A stretch of DNA of 64,000 bases. Source: Zonotrichia leucophrys gambelii (lineage: Eukaryota; Chordata; Aves; Passeriformes; Passerellidae). The first letter of the stretch is position 1; every line of letters starts with the position of its first letter. The notes under the pieces were generated by a model, which saw only the letters and a program-made list of their open reading frames with translations, had not been told where the DNA came from and did no database searches. Shown piece by piece: positions 13,543 through 25,737 of the stretch. A program made the translations under genes and the position numbers. Location: assembly GCF_028769735.1 (NCBI RefSeq), contig NC_088172.1, positions 90,556,951-90,620,950 on the forward strand. Direction: 5' to 3'.

Positions 13543-13674
13543 TGTCATGGTTTAACCCCAGCCAGCAACTAAGTCCCAAAGCAGCTGCTTGCTCACTCCC
13601 TCCCCCAGTGGGGCAGGGAGAATTAAGGAAAGAAAAAAAAAAAAAGGAAAACACATGCATTGAGATAAGAACAG

Positions 13675-13680
13675 TTTAAT
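13675..13680 (-). promoter_or_regulatory. LTR polyadenylation signal ATTAAA
   Basis: On the minus strand the LTR reads attaaac followed by tgttcttatctcaatgc. This corresponds to the poly(A) signal and R/U5 start of this LTR type. Assignment is by motif and position only; activity is unknown. Confidence 0.5.
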
Positions 13681-13724
13681 ATTAAAACAGAGTTTAACCC
13701 CCCCCCCAAACCTAATGCTACCAC

Positions 13725-13740
13725 TAATAATAATAATAAT
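13725..13740. repeat. (TAA)n microsatellite inside the LTR
   Basis: Five units of TAA, continued after a G by gatattattg. It lies in the R/U5-proximal part of the minus-strand LTR, where related copies also carry an ATT repeat. Confidence 0.8.
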
Positions 13741-14142
13741 GATATTATTGTCATAAAAAAGGAGAGAGAAGTTAAAAAAAACAAGACAGACAAGTGATGC
13801 ACAGCACAATTTCTCACCACTCACTGACCAAAACCCAGGCAGTGGTCAGCCCCTGCCAGCCAGCTTCCCCCAGTTCGTGTACTGGGCACGAAGCTCTGTG
13901 GTGTGGAATATCCCTCTGGCCAGTTCTGGTCAGATGTCCCGGCCGTGCTCCCTCATGGCTTCTTATGCTGCTCCTTGCTGGCTGAGTAGGAGACACTGAG
14001 AAATCCTTGACTTAGGGCAAGCAGTGCTCAGCAACAACCAAAACATCAGTGCATTAACACTGTTCTCACCCCAAACCCAAAACATAGCTGTGTACCAGCT
14101 GCTAAGAGAAAAATTACCTGTATCCCAGCCGAAAACAGGACA

Positions 14143-14147
14143 AGGTC
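14143..14147. repeat. Target-site duplication, right copy (AGGTC)
   Basis: Directly follows the terminal CA of the LTR and is identical to 13538-13542. Confidence 0.85.
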
Positions 14148-17100
14148 CTACTCAATAAAAACACAACAGGCAAAATGTATTCCTTTCCTCTCTACAAACT
14201 CTGTTTCTAATTCTGCATGCAGAAAACTTATTGCTAACTGCATCAGCTTATTGCTGTTCTCCCCATTCATTCGTTTCTTCATTTTTGCTTAACTGGCCAA
14301 CAGTTCTGTGGCCCCTTCTTTTCCTCTGGGCATTCAGACACTATGTTCTCCTTTCTTTTCCCCCAGCTCACCCACAGCTCACTTTGGAGTCTTTTTGTCT
14401 CCCTTCCTTTCATCATCAATTCATTGAGGTTTCATTGTTTTTGTCTTCCCACTATGCTGATCTCCCACTCCCTATGCTTCCCTCTTATGGTCCATTTCAC
14501 AGACGGACCACAGAAGACATGGAAAAGCCCATAAAGAGAGGAATTCCTAATAACCTCTCTATATTTCCTTCTGACAGATGAGTTTGAATGCTTTGAATCT
14601 TGGACGGGTATAAATCAAGGTGTTGCTTTGCACAAGTCAGCAGGGGTTATTTTTGCAATAAAAAAGTATTTGTAGGAGCAGGTTTGTCAGCAGCAAAGCA
14701 AAACTTACATCCTTGCAAGTTTAATTTCTTTAGCCATGATAAACAGTTTGCAGAATTAAAATGCATAGAATTAGAAACATTGGTTTTCAGAAACAAAAGA
14801 GCTAAATTCTGCCACTTATGTTCACAGTGAGGGATAACATACTCTCTAAGCAGTACTCATTTGAAGTACTCATTTGGAGGGCTCATTGGAGCTATCAAGA
14901 AATCAAGTGGAATTCAGGCCTCCAGTCCACTCATTGCTCATTATTTTGTCTTTTGCTGTATAGGCAAGAACAGAGATGTTATTAGTAGGTAAATAACATA
15001 AGGGTACAAGTTACACATTTTCCATAAGACTCATGTAAATATGTGAGCAGGAAGCTAAAATCCTTCTATTTTTTCAGCCCTAGTCAGAGCACACTTGGCT
15101 TTCAGAAACTGGCTTTGGGATGGTTACCCAGATCTGCCATGTCCCCACTACACTATTGGGAATAGCTACTTAAACAACTGTGAGGAAGTCACTTGATTTT
15201 GATCTTGGTCATGCACAAAAGTAGGAAGAAATCTCTTAGACCCACTCGAGGTGGTATTTCATAAACAATTTTTGAATTCAATGAACAACCAGAAGTTTCA
15301 ACAACCTCCATCATCTTTGAAAAAGAAAATATCTAAGGGATGAAAGAAAACTAACTACAAAACATGTCTGCAAACACAATCCTGATCTTAATTTTTGAAG
15401 ACTAGGTTTTTGGTTCAGCAGTTTTGCATGCAGCTTATAAATATCATACAGAATATATTGTCATTTCCTGGCATCCTATGTCCACAAACAAAGCCATGTG
15501 CTGGAGTGGGATTAAATCCATTTGTAAGGCTGCATGTGCAGCTTAAAAGAAGCATACTCTAAGCATTGTCTCATTGTAGGCTGAGATAAATACCCTCATC
15601 CTACAACTAGAGGCACCACTTCTGAACACAGGCCTTCAAGGGGCAGAATGACACCAACTGCAAGAAGTAGGTTTCATAACCAAAGCTGGGCCATGTGAGC
15701 TTTTACATTTTAGCTCAATATTTATAAGAACATGTCCTCATTTACTAAGCTTCTGGGAACATTTTCACAATTAAAAACCAAAACAAAACAAATTGAAAAT
15801 AATTGTCAACATACTGACAACAATTGGCAGCTTTCAGAGCAACTCACAATGCCATCTCCATGCCTTCAAAATCTCTCCCACAGTGAAACTTCATTACCAT
15901 CCCATCCAGATGCTCATGTTAAGCTTTGGAGGTTTCCTTCATTCCCATGTCCCCACCTATGTAAATGAAATCCTAAGAGTGGAATCAAAAATCCTATGCC
16001 ATGTTTAAGAGTCACACCAAGGCAATTCTTTAGACTTGCTTCAGCCTCATATAATGGGTTATTATCAATGCCATGGCCTGAGTAGCAGATTTATGGAGAC
16101 ATCATATTTGTGACCACTGCTGTCAAAAGGGAAGAGCAGTGAAGTTAAACTGTAAGCATTCCTGATGAAGTTGTAACTTACCATCACAAAGCTTCCAGGA
16201 CTAACTCAGGAGAAGGCCAGCATGCAACACCAAATCATTTTGCGTCCTTATCTCACCCACAGAGATACTGGCGACATCTGCTGAGAATAATCACAAAATC
16301 ATCTCCTCTGGAATCTCTGAAAAATGAAGTGGAGAAGCTGCCACAGAACCATGACTCAGCCTTGGCAAATTCTACAGGACTCCGAAGAGCAGCACAGGGA
16401 AGCTGAGGTTACAGGGAAGCTCAGCACATATTTGAGGTGATATAAGAGGCAAACCTGATGAACCCTAAAGGTATGTCCAGCAAATACTGCAGCTCTCTCA
16501 GAGCAGAGGCTACTCACACAAGAAAAGTAAAACCAGAACACCTGGAATAGTGCCCTGCATAGACAAAAAAAGCCATTTCCAAAACCACACTATGCAAATT
16601 TCACCTAGTTGCACAACATTCACTCTTTGTGCAAACATTTTGCATAGCTGCGATTTCACGGCGTCCAGCACATTTCAGGGCAGGAGGAGGGAGAAATGCG
16701 TTGGGCTTACCTCTGGCTTCAGCACAGCCAGCATCAGGGAACTCTGCAGGTATGAATCACCAGTCAGCTCCAGGAGTGCTGAGTTTCTGTGACCAGCACC
16801 CACAGAGACACGATTTAGGAGGAATAGACGTCTCTGAGCAGGACTGCAGAGAACCATGTAACACTTTTACAGATGGCACAGTGATAACCATTAAACAGCT
16901 ATGACCAGCTTGAGTGAGAGAGTGAAGAATGTGAGCACAGGGTGATAAAACACCCCCACTGAGTTGAGAAAAATACACATATTCTGGTTTTAGACGCAGG
17001 GGTTATCAAAGGCAAGAGAGCCCTCACTACAATATGATCTCTTATCAGAAACCTAAGGCAGCTGATTGGATTCTGAATTGTGGCTCATGGATTCACATAT

Positions 17101-18387
17101 GGTCACAGTTTTCTGGAGAGAGTTGAGGGGGGGGAGGGTGTGGAAAAAAAAAGCCAAGGTCTCTTTTAGCACACTGAGTATAGTACAGTCAAATGGTTTC
17201 TTTTTCTCTCCATTCCTGACCCCATTATGTGCTATCTTAAATATTCCTAGGGACCCACTGGCCTGTAAAGAAAAAACTCTAAAGAAAACATAATCTTTCA
17301 AGGGCTGACATTACCTAGTTCCCAGCACAGCTACAGACTAGTTGCTGTGAAATGCAACAACCTGGTGGGAATTGGAAAGCTCTCTTTTAACTGCCGTTAT
17401 TATCTCTAAAGCCTCTCTAATAGCAATCCCAGAATATAGGTTTAAAGAAAAATCATTTTAATGGAGGTCCCAGTACTACATTTTTATATTGCACCAAGTC
17501 AAGCTATTGATTAGCTTTACATTAATTTTAAAAGCACAAAGAATTTGTCATGATTTTTCTCCCTTTGATATCAGTGTCCATCAGCAATTGCATCAGTTTT
17601 CTGCTGAGCTGCCAAGCAAAGTTAAATGATGATGCGCTTCCTCTCCCTGACTTCTTATTCCAGCTTGGTTCAGCAATCTTGACCAGCCACTTCCTGTCTC
17701 CCCTATTGCACCGTCTGGCACTTACTTCAGACAAGTCAATATGTTTAAATTATACCTGCACCAGGCATAATTAATCATAAAGCTTTTTGCTTTGTAATGT
17801 TATTTGAAGTTTTGTATGGTGTTCATAAGCAGAAAGCAAAACAAAAGTTCAGTGGTGAAACCTGTGCCATTCCCCTCCATCTCCTCATTGAGCTGGAGCT
17901 CCTTGGATTTCAGAACAAGAGATGATTTCTCAGGAAGTCACTGCTCCCCAGAGGTTCAGAATTACATTGCTGAACCTCAGTAGACTGACAATACATATGG
18001 AGAAAACTCCAATAATTAGCGACATTTTGTATGGGACCAGCCTGGAAACACAGGGAAGGGGTTTTTTTTTAGGTCAGTCATAGCTTGGTGCTCCACGTGT
18101 AAGAGAAAGACGTTAGAGGTGGTGAGCATGGGACCCAGCTCTGAGTCACAGCCCTACCTTTATAGCTGCAATTCCCCAGGGCATGTAGTAATTTATAGCC
18201 ATTAGAGGCCAGCAGTAAATTACTCCCCCCAGTCTGGCTCCAAGTCAAGCTCTCCAACCAGCCACTGGAGACTCGGCAGGAGGGAAATGCAGAGAGCGAG
18301 AAGTGGTTGGCATCCATCCCTTGTCCATTCCAGCCTTGTCGCTTCTAGAAAAGAAATAAATAGACAACTTACAAGATTCAGCTGTAC
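14148..18387. other. Unique non-coding sequence
   Basis: No gene or transposon recognised. There is a 13-bp tandem duplication (agtactcatttg units, 14853-14878). A G8-A-G3 run lies near 17127-17138. The segment 17515-17800 reads like possible conserved non-coding DNA (ATTA-type cores, few CpGs, no repeats), which needs alignment to test. Confidence 0.5.
14853..14878. repeat. Two-copy 13-bp tandem duplication
   Basis: Two adjacent copies of agtactcatttg followed by a or g. The sequence then continues into gagggctcattgg, a weaker third copy of the catttgg end. Confidence 0.7.
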
Positions 18388-18489
18388 AGGGTGCTGGGCC
18401 ACCTAGTCTAGACTGTGCTTTTGCCAGAAACTTTGGGCCCGGTGATTCTCAAAGTACCCTTCCAACCTAGCACCCTGTGATCCTATGAC
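18388..18489 (+). mobile_element. Short 3'-end fragment of a CR1 LINE
   Basis: The stretch gtgctgggccacctagtcta leads to cccttccaacctagcaccc and ends ctgtgatcctatga. This is the usual order of the CR1 3' untranslated end, closing with a diverged tgtgattctatga tail. Only about 100 bp remain, consistent with the strong 5' truncation typical of CR1. Orientation is plus because the tail lies at the right end. Confidence 0.6.
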
Positions 18490-21400
18490 AAGTACTGCTT
18501 TCTCTCTCCCAGGCACTCAGCTCAGAAGTCTGGACTACCTTCCCCTGGTGGGGAAACAGGAGCTCTGTCCAAATCCAAACACTCATCCCGTGAGGAGGGA
18601 GCCCTCAGCAAGAGATTAGCTAGCCACTGAGGTATTTCTTCTAGGTGTTTCAGGAACAAAAACTTGTTTTCCAGCAGAAATGAATCTTCCATACAACCCA
18701 CAGCACAGGCGCCTTTAAAACACTTCAAACAAAAAATAAAAGCAACAAACAAACCCTCTTTTCTTAAAGCATCCCAAGCAATTTTACAGGGATTAATTAT
18801 CCTTATTCATTTTTGTCTTTCCATATATTTCAGCTCTCCCACAGAAAACTAATCCACAGGATTTCAAATTATGGTACAATTAGCATGAAATTAATTAGCA
18901 TCTGACCTATCCCCTAGTTTTCCTCCAGCTGAGAAAGCCAACTTTTAATATAAGCCTAAAGCAAGAACTGTAAGACTAATACAGCAAATGGGACAAAGGC
19001 TTTTTAAATTAAAGAGAGTTTAAAAAAATGCAGTTTACAGTCATAAGCATTTCCCTAACAACAACCCCAAAACTCCAGTCCTCCAACAAAGTGTAGAGGA
19101 ATATTTCACCTCCCCCCAACACAAAGAGTTCATTTGCAAAGCCCACAATCATCCCTCCAATCATTTAAAATTCTCATGGCCTTTCAAAAGCAGAGTCTAT
19201 CGTTATCAATTAGCAATGCCTTTTAGTCCCATTGTGCAGATTTTCTTTTTCATATAACCTCTCCAGACACCTGTAAGAATTTTTAAGTCCATCACTTATA
19301 TATAATCAGTCCCCCAACTGTATCTTAGCTTTCACAAGTTCCTGCATCATTTATAGACTTGCAGTGTCTCTTTTTGCCATTGTACATATCTTCCACATTC
19401 CTTCAGGCTCCTGTTCACTATCTAGTACTCAAATATGTTGCCATCCCTCCTCTTCAGATTTCAGCTATCATTAACCAAATGCCCCAGTTATTCTTTCTCA
19501 TAGTTGCTTTGATCACTGCCATCCCCCTCTTGCACATGAAGCCTGTAAGTCACAGATACCAAATAACATTTTACTCTTTTGCATTGCCTGGCTGGAGTGG
19601 CACACAGCTGCCTTGCAGGAATCATTGCCTCCTGTGGAACACAAGTTTTAACTCAGAAAAAAAAAGACTGTGCTAAAAAATTAATCAAAAGGAACTTTCC
19701 CTCATGTCCTGCCATTGTTCATGTGTTGTTACAGTCTCTCATGTGTTGTAACAGGCTCTCCTCTATCTTGGAAGCACAAGAGTTCCAGGTGTATATTCCA
19801 CTTCCTGTGCACTAGAAAGAAATAGTATAGACACATCTTCAAAAGGAGGATTTTACAGCCCTGAAAGTGAAACATTCAGGTGTCACCACCATCATGTCAG
19901 AGAAACTAACAGCTTTGGTAAAGCTTGCAGCAGAAATGGAACTAAATAAAAAAAAAATACATATATAGGAAAAACAGTACAAAAAATTGTAAGGATAGAG
20001 AAGATACATGCAGCACATAGAAAACTCTTTGAGAATCTACACACACTCTTACAGATTCCATGTGTTCAATGCAGAATACACTTCTTTCTCTCATCAGTAG
20101 AGGCTACATTGAAATCTACATCTTGGTCAACAGAGCTGCAGTATTGTCAGTCTTTGACAACACTGCAGCTCACTCAGAAACCACGGAGAACAACAACCAG
20201 AAAGAGAGGGAAGAAAACATCTATACAAACACAATATATTTTCAATATTATATTTTCCTTTCACAGGTCTTTTGTTCGCCTGGGCACTTACTGAGGTTGT
20301 GGTCTAACAACTCTGCTCTTACAGACTGCATGGGCTGTTCTTTCATTCCATAGTTGCTAACATTGTTTTTTCAGTGTTTTTGCTTTGTGTTTTTTTCTCC
20401 CAAAGATGAAAAAAGAGTGCTGTAGGGCTTTTTTATGAGGTGGCAACAAACAGTTCCCCAATCCACAGCACTCCAAGTGCTGCACTTTAGCCCTGGACTC
20501 TCTGCTGCTGCTGTTCTTTTTCCTTTTGGCAATATAGAATCAAAAGAATCCTTCCAAACTCAGACAGATGAGGAGCCCAGTAAAAACTAGAAAAGGAAAA
20601 TAGCATCAATTATCACAGCCAGTCCAAGAGCAGGAGGAACCTGCCCCGTGTCCAGGTGTATTTTGGTCCAAGGAGGTAGGAGTGAGGTGCAGTCCAGGTG
20701 CCCCTCTGCAGCTGCCGAGGTCACCTCTATGCACACAGATGTCATCTGCTCTTCTGGACCAGGCACAAAAAGAGGGCAAACAACAGGTCCTGCCCCGAAC
20801 AGGTACTGCAATCCTATCTGTTGGCCCACATGTCACATATCAATGTATTTCCACACTGTTTGCCCAGTTCCCAGCAAAAGTAGGCAATTTTAGAGACTTC
20901 TTTTAGCAGCATGTCAAACTGATGAACCAAAATTAGGTGTTCTTTAACTGAATTTCTCTTCTGTTCTCCCTAAATAGCTCTTCCAGAATGGAACAGTTTC
21001 TGATAACCTGGCACACACTAACCCTTCACCCCTCCAGAATCCACACTATTAATTCTCATAATAAAGCCTATTTAAAATATATCTTTAATCCTCTGAGAAA
21101 ACCAATTTCATCCTTGAATGTTCCATTGATCTACAGTAAACAAATAGGCATTAGGGAGAAACATTGTTTATTTATTTGCTTGCCACTTAGAATTTAATCC
21201 TGGGATTCTAAAAGGACAATTATAAATTTCTCTAACAGTCCCTAGGGTATGTTCTGAATGTAGTCATCTAAGATAGGACTCTTGCACTCCAGGATGCCAC
21301 TGCATTACAGCTTAGAAAGATTATAGCCAAACAGTACTCATTTATTATAAAGAGGGACGAGTAGTAATTCCAGGACACACACACTAGATGAGATTTCAGC

Positions 21401-23128
21401 CCTGTCTATCCTGTGTACATTGTGGAATGTATCTGGAAGATTTCCAAAGCCTGCTTACATACAGCACCGTCTCACCAAGAGACTTCCTGGCAAAATCTTG
21501 TTGGTAAAGAGAGGGGTCTGGAGCTTCTTCAGTGAAAGACAGTTTCTACCATTTATCAAGACAAGTTTGTACAGCTGCAGATTTATGGCCATGTGGAAGT
21601 ACTGTGGATATCTGAGCTCTTATACTGGAAAATCTAAGGATAGTGGTTGCTTCACTCAAACTTTCATTCCTGAAAATCAAAGGATGGGGTTTTTTTGGAA
21701 GAGACAGGGACAGGAATACTGTGCTAGAAGTGACCAGAAAAGTCATTGCATCCAACAATTGGAAGAATCAAGTCTGCTTGACCATGAGCTCCTACAACCA
21801 CAGGCCATAAAACCCTCTCTTGACTCCTGAAAGAAAAGCTTAAGTTCAAAAGACTGAAAATTATGAAGACCTTACCACATACCAGGAAAGCAGTAGTTAA
21901 TCACTCTTAAAATTTAAGGGAGGAAAAAAGCAAACAAAACAAAATAGAAACAAAATTAAAATACCCAAACAAAATCCTCATTTCCTATTTTGTCTCCTGT
22001 CCTATTTTTTTCCTAGGACAGGAAAAAACTATTCGCTAATCAAAAAGCTCTTCATTCAAAGTACATCTAGGAATCATTAGGTCTTGGTATTGGATAAACT
22101 AATTAGACTGAGCTTATGTGAGTAAAGTTTCCGATCTCTGATCATTCTCCTAATGTCCTTTTCTAAGCCATTCCTGGTCTGTCAGCACAACCAGACAGCA
22201 AGGAATAGTAACAAAATGAGTAAACTCTTCAAGCAACATATTTCTACCATACTTTCAAGGAGTATGAGGATGTTACTCAGTAGGGAGAAGCGAAAGAAAT
22301 GGCTGCACCATGATACAATCTTGCTTAAACGCCTTGGAGACTCCAGCTCCCCAGTGTGTGTCAACACGCAGCCTGAAGGAGTAGCTGAGCCAGAGCCCTA
22401 GGTTGCACACAGCCAAACTGAATGCTCAACACAGCGAGGGTGAAGTCTGCTTTGTGTCACTGGAGAAAATTAGGCTGATATCTAACAGATGACATTTGCC
22501 AGTAAAAAGGATTGTTCACATTGTGTTTGTCTTTTGGGAGAACATTCCACATCTGACATGCATCCACAATCCACTCAGGTACTGAGTGTAACCTTGCTGT
22601 AGATGGCTTCCAACCTGCTACACAGGTCCTACCAGGATACAAATTCTCAAGACAACAGTCTTTTCCATTTAATTTATGAATCTCCTTCATGCTCATGCAT
22701 GCTTCATGCTTTAATTAATATTAATTAAAGACTAATCACATTCATTGCAGCCAGGTGCTGAACAAATTTGTCATTTGTCTTTGCAATGCAGAGCGCCATG
22801 GGCCCTGGCCATGTGGGGAGAAGGCAAGAATGGAGATCACTGCTGTTCCTGCCTTGTGTTATCTCTGGGCTCCTGTTGCTCACTTTGGTGCTGAGTTACA
22901 GACTGCAGCCTCATTGCATACAGAGTTCTGTGAGAGGACACTAAGTGATCTCTGCCTCAGAAATATCTATTGTACCCTGGCACAAAGGCAAAATGCAGAC
23001 AGCCTGTCTGCACCACCAGTCTTATTTCCCTCTATCATTACAGACTCTACCCTGCAAATGGAGCTGCAGCACCATAATACTTAACATGTAAACCAGTCAG
23101 TGTTATCCCTTCTGACAAGAGTTGGGGG
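18490..23128. other. Unique non-coding sequence
   Basis: No gene recognised. The 136-codon plus frame at 21420-21830 has no recognisable domain. One tandem duplication (19719-19758) is listed separately. The patch 20630-20830 is somewhat richer in G and C than its surroundings but shows no known element. Confidence 0.5.
19719..19758. repeat. Two-copy 20-bp tandem duplication
   Basis: Adjacent units tcatgtgttgttacagtctc (19719-19738) and tcatgtgttgtaacaggctc (19739-19758) match at 18 of 20 positions. Confidence 0.85.
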
Positions 23129-23212
23129 CAATGAAGTACAGAAAGGCCAGCGACTCGCCCCAAATTGCAGTGAAAATTTGCAATGTAATTGGAAATAGAG
23201 TCCTAATCTGCA
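23129..23212 (+). mobile_element. Possible MIR-like SINE remnant
   Basis: The order gcaatgaagtacagaaagg, ccagcgactcgcccc, attgcagtg and gaaatagagtcctaatct parallels the MIR body (gaggcacagagaggttaagtgacttgccc, then the element's aatagaacccaggtct region). Identity is low, as expected for an element that old in a sauropsid genome. It could be coincidental. Confidence 0.35.
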
Positions 23213-24322
23213 GAGACCTGCATGGTATCTTCACTGTATGGTCAAAATTCACCAAATGAAGTATGTTGCCACTGAAAACTGATTACATACAAGAACACAA
23301 GGGCTCAATTTCCTTTAAGTCGTTGCAAACCAGAATCTGGAGAATAAGTTCCTGTTTCTATGTTAACAGAGACTTGCTTGACACTATGAATCACATAGTA
23401 TGGAGTGAGACATTCCTGTCTCTTCTAGATCTTATTTAAGTCAGACACAAAGAGTTTAGCCTGGCAGATCATGCACACAACAATTACTTGAAGCCTATGA
23501 GAAAACCCTCCAAGGGCTCATCTTGCTTCTTGAAGAGCCAGCACACAGAGGAGTTCCCTGCGATGCCTTTCATGATCTCTATTGTTCACAGGGTACTAAA
23601 GTAATGAATAGCCTTTATTTTTCCAAGATTCAGCCACAAAATGTGCATGCTACCATTAAAAGGAAAACAAAAGTGCAGAAATGCCAAGATACTATGTAAC
23701 ACACAGCCCTTCATCACTTGCCTTGATGCACAGTGTTACAAATTTTATCTAATCAACTGACATTTTAAGTAGTGGAGAATTTAACAAGAATAACAATGTG
23801 GTGACAATTTAGTCTTTCTTACCCCTCCATAAAAACACTGTCTTCTGTTTGGTCTAGATTTAGGTCAAGACATTTCACTAATTTGCTAGTCATTAAAAAG
23901 ATATTTTTATACCCAGCCTGTAATATTATACTCTTCAGTGATTATGATAGTTCCCAACAGAATTCCAGACTTGAAAATGAAGGCTGGGAAGCTGAGCTGC
24001 AATTATGATACTTTAAATAATTCCACAAAAGTAGAACCACTGTTAAATAATTTATAGTCTTTGATCTTGTCACAGATCTACTGAAATCTTCACATCACTC
24101 AAGCTAAATATTTTCAAACAGAAATGGGATAGGTTACTTCCCTCCACCCCTTTCTGTCACTGTGGGAGCCAAGGAAAATAACTGTGACAGGGGCCAAACT
24201 CTTCATTACTTTGGTGTAAGCCCCTTCTCGCATGAAAATTCTTCCTCTGGGGTTCAAGCACATCCAGAGATACGTCTTTCATCACAGCATCCTGAAAGGC
24301 TAAGAAAGTAGTGCTTATTTTT
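23213..24322. other. Unique non-coding sequence
   Basis: AT-rich sequence between the possible MIR remnant and the CR1 cluster. No gene, repeat or regulatory element could be supported. Confidence 0.55.
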
Positions 24323-24421
24323 GAATCATAGAATCATTACAGTTGGAAAAGACCTTTAAGATCCTCAAGTCCAACCATCAACACAGCAACACCAGCATTT
24401 TCACTCTTTAACCATGCCGTC
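24323..24421 (-). mobile_element. CR1 LINE fragment (3' end)
   Basis: Begins gaatcatagaatcatt, the reverse complement of the CR1 tail, and continues ggaaaagacctttaagatc, then aagtccaaccatcaac and accatgccg. This is the CR1 3' untranslated order read on the opposite strand. The copy is cut off after about 100 bp, so it is strongly 5'-truncated. Confidence 0.85.
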
Positions 24422-24504
24422 AAAATAGATTTAACACCAAAATGACATCATTCCCAACATTTTACAAAACAGAAAATGTAACCTTTCAACTCTGCACTTT
24501 GCAC

Positions 24505-24932
24505 AGCTATAGAAAAATAGATTTGGAAGGCACCATCATGACCCTCACATTCTAGCTCCTGGCCCTGCACAGGTCACCCCAGGAACCACATCATGTGCTC
24601 AAGAGCATTGTCCAAATGATTCTTGAACTCTGTCTGGCTTAGTGTTACAACAACTTCTCTGGGGAGCCTGTTCCAGAGAACCAACCACCATCTGGATGAA
24701 AAACCTCTCCCTAATATCCAACCTAAACCTCCCTTGACTCAGCTTCAGGCCATTTCCTCTGGGTCCTGTCACTGGTCACCAGAGAGAAGAGATCAGTGCC
24801 CGCCCCTCCTCTTTCCCTCATGAGGAAGTTGCGAGCTGCTGTGAGGTCCCCCCTCAGTGTCCTCTTCTTCAGGCTGAACAGACCAAGATTCATCAGCTGT
24901 TCCTCATGTGGCTTCCCCTGCAGACCACCACC
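24505..24932 (-). mobile_element. CR1 LINE fragment
   Basis: Contains the recognisable CR1 blocks (plus strand) agcattgtccaaatgattct, ggggagcctgttccagag, ctaatatccaacctaaacc, ttcaggccatttcctctggg, cactggtcaccagagagaag and cctcagtgtcctcttcttca. The block order puts the element on the minus strand. Its 3' tail near 24505 is degraded. It belongs to a different subfamily from the copy at 24323-24421, so the two look like separate insertions about 85 bp apart. The plus-strand frame at 24623-24823 lies entirely inside the element. Confidence 0.88.
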
Positions 24933-25219
24933 TAACAAGCAGGAAGAGAAAAGAGAAACTCCAGGCAGGACATCAGTCCCAACAAAGTTCTTTGGATCTG
25001 TGCCAGGAAGGTGATGGAACCCATGAGGCTCAGACACACTGCCAAACCTCAGCAGGTGCCCTCATGCCTAGAGAGGCACAGAACACGGCCACTTTACTCA
25101 AGTGTCAGCCCCTAAAGGCTGGTAAACAGGGACACACATGAAAGTGCGGACTGTGCTAAACTGCATGATCAAAACAGAAAAACTCCCTGTAATCTGTGGC
25201 CTGTTCAGTTGTAATCCCT
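24933..25219. other. Unique spacer between head-to-head CR1 fragments
   Basis: About 290 bp with no recognised element. It separates the truncated 5' side of the minus-strand CR1 from the truncated 5' side of the plus-strand CR1. Confidence 0.6.
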
Positions 25220-25737
25220 CATTGTGGTCCTTACCTGGGTCCTCAGCACAAGGTGTGGACCTGGCTGCATCAGGTTCAGGGGAGATCACTGAAGACAATT
25301 AGAGGGATAGAACACATCTCTTATGGAGACAGCCTGAAAGAGTTGGGGTTGTTCAGCCTGGAAAAGGGAGACTCCAAGGAGACCTGATTGCAGCCTTCTA
25401 ATACCTATAGGGGGGCTTGTGAAAGGAAGGGAAACAGACTTTTTAATGGGAAAAAAGTGACAGGACAAGGGACAGTGGTTTTAAAATGGAAGCGAGCAGG
25501 TTTAAATTAGATGTTAGGAAGAAATCCGTTATTCAGAGGGTGGTGAAGGAGAAGAACAGGTTGCCCAGAGAGTTTGATGGATACCCTATCCCTGGAAGTG
25601 TTCAAGGCCAGGTTGAATGGGGCTTTGAACAATCCAGTCTAGTGGATGGCATCCTTGTCCATGGCAGGAATATTAGAACCAGATAACCTTTAAGGTCCCT
25701 ACCAAACCAAACCATCCTATGATTCTTATGTCCTGCT
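25220..25737 (+). mobile_element. CR1 LINE fragment with 3' tail
   Basis: Plus-strand blocks include gggtcctcagcacaag, gagggatagaacacatctc, agttggggttgttcagcctg, cagggtggtgaagg-type sequence, tccctggaagtgttcaaggc and ctttaaggtccctacc. It ends accatcctatgattctt, the CR1 3' terminus. About 520 bp of the 3' end remain. The reading frames here (25196-25387, 25486-25686) are fragments of the old LINE 3' region and are not host genes. Confidence 0.9.

Larger units (their letters stand above)
13543..14142 (-). mobile_element. Solo LTR of an avian ERVL-like endogenous retrovirus
   Basis: A 600-bp element starts tgtcatggtttaacccc and ends aaaacaggaca, with near-inverted ends (TGTC...GACA) and a flanking 5-bp duplication. 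The sense strand is minus: read that way it starts tgtcctgttttcggctggg, and an ATTAAA polyadenylation signal lies at 13680-13675. The TATA region of related copies falls near 13871-13889 and is altered here (plus strand cagttcgtgtactgggc). On the plus strand there are an A-rich run (13630-13645), a C run near 13698-13707 and a (TAA)n run at 13725-13740; the ATT/TAA repeat is usual for this LTR type. No gag, pol or env sequence flanks it, so it is a solo LTR left by recombination between the two LTRs of a former provirus. No open gene is present. Confidence 0.85.

Noticed and set aside
13552..13824. 90-codon minus frame with an isoleucine run
   Set aside because: Lies wholly inside the solo LTR. 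The isoleucine run is the translated ATT microsatellite.
15590..15650. Possible reversed MIR (ctcatcctacaactagaggc)
   Set aside because: Similarity limited to one short block without the rest of the element.
21420..21830. 136-codon plus-strand open frame
   Set aside because: No recognisable family, and surrounding DNA shows no exon-like features.
24623..25686. Several frames of 60-104 codons on both strands
   Set aside because: They lie within, or overlap the edges of, CR1 LINE fragments or the spacer between them, and are by-products of those repeats.
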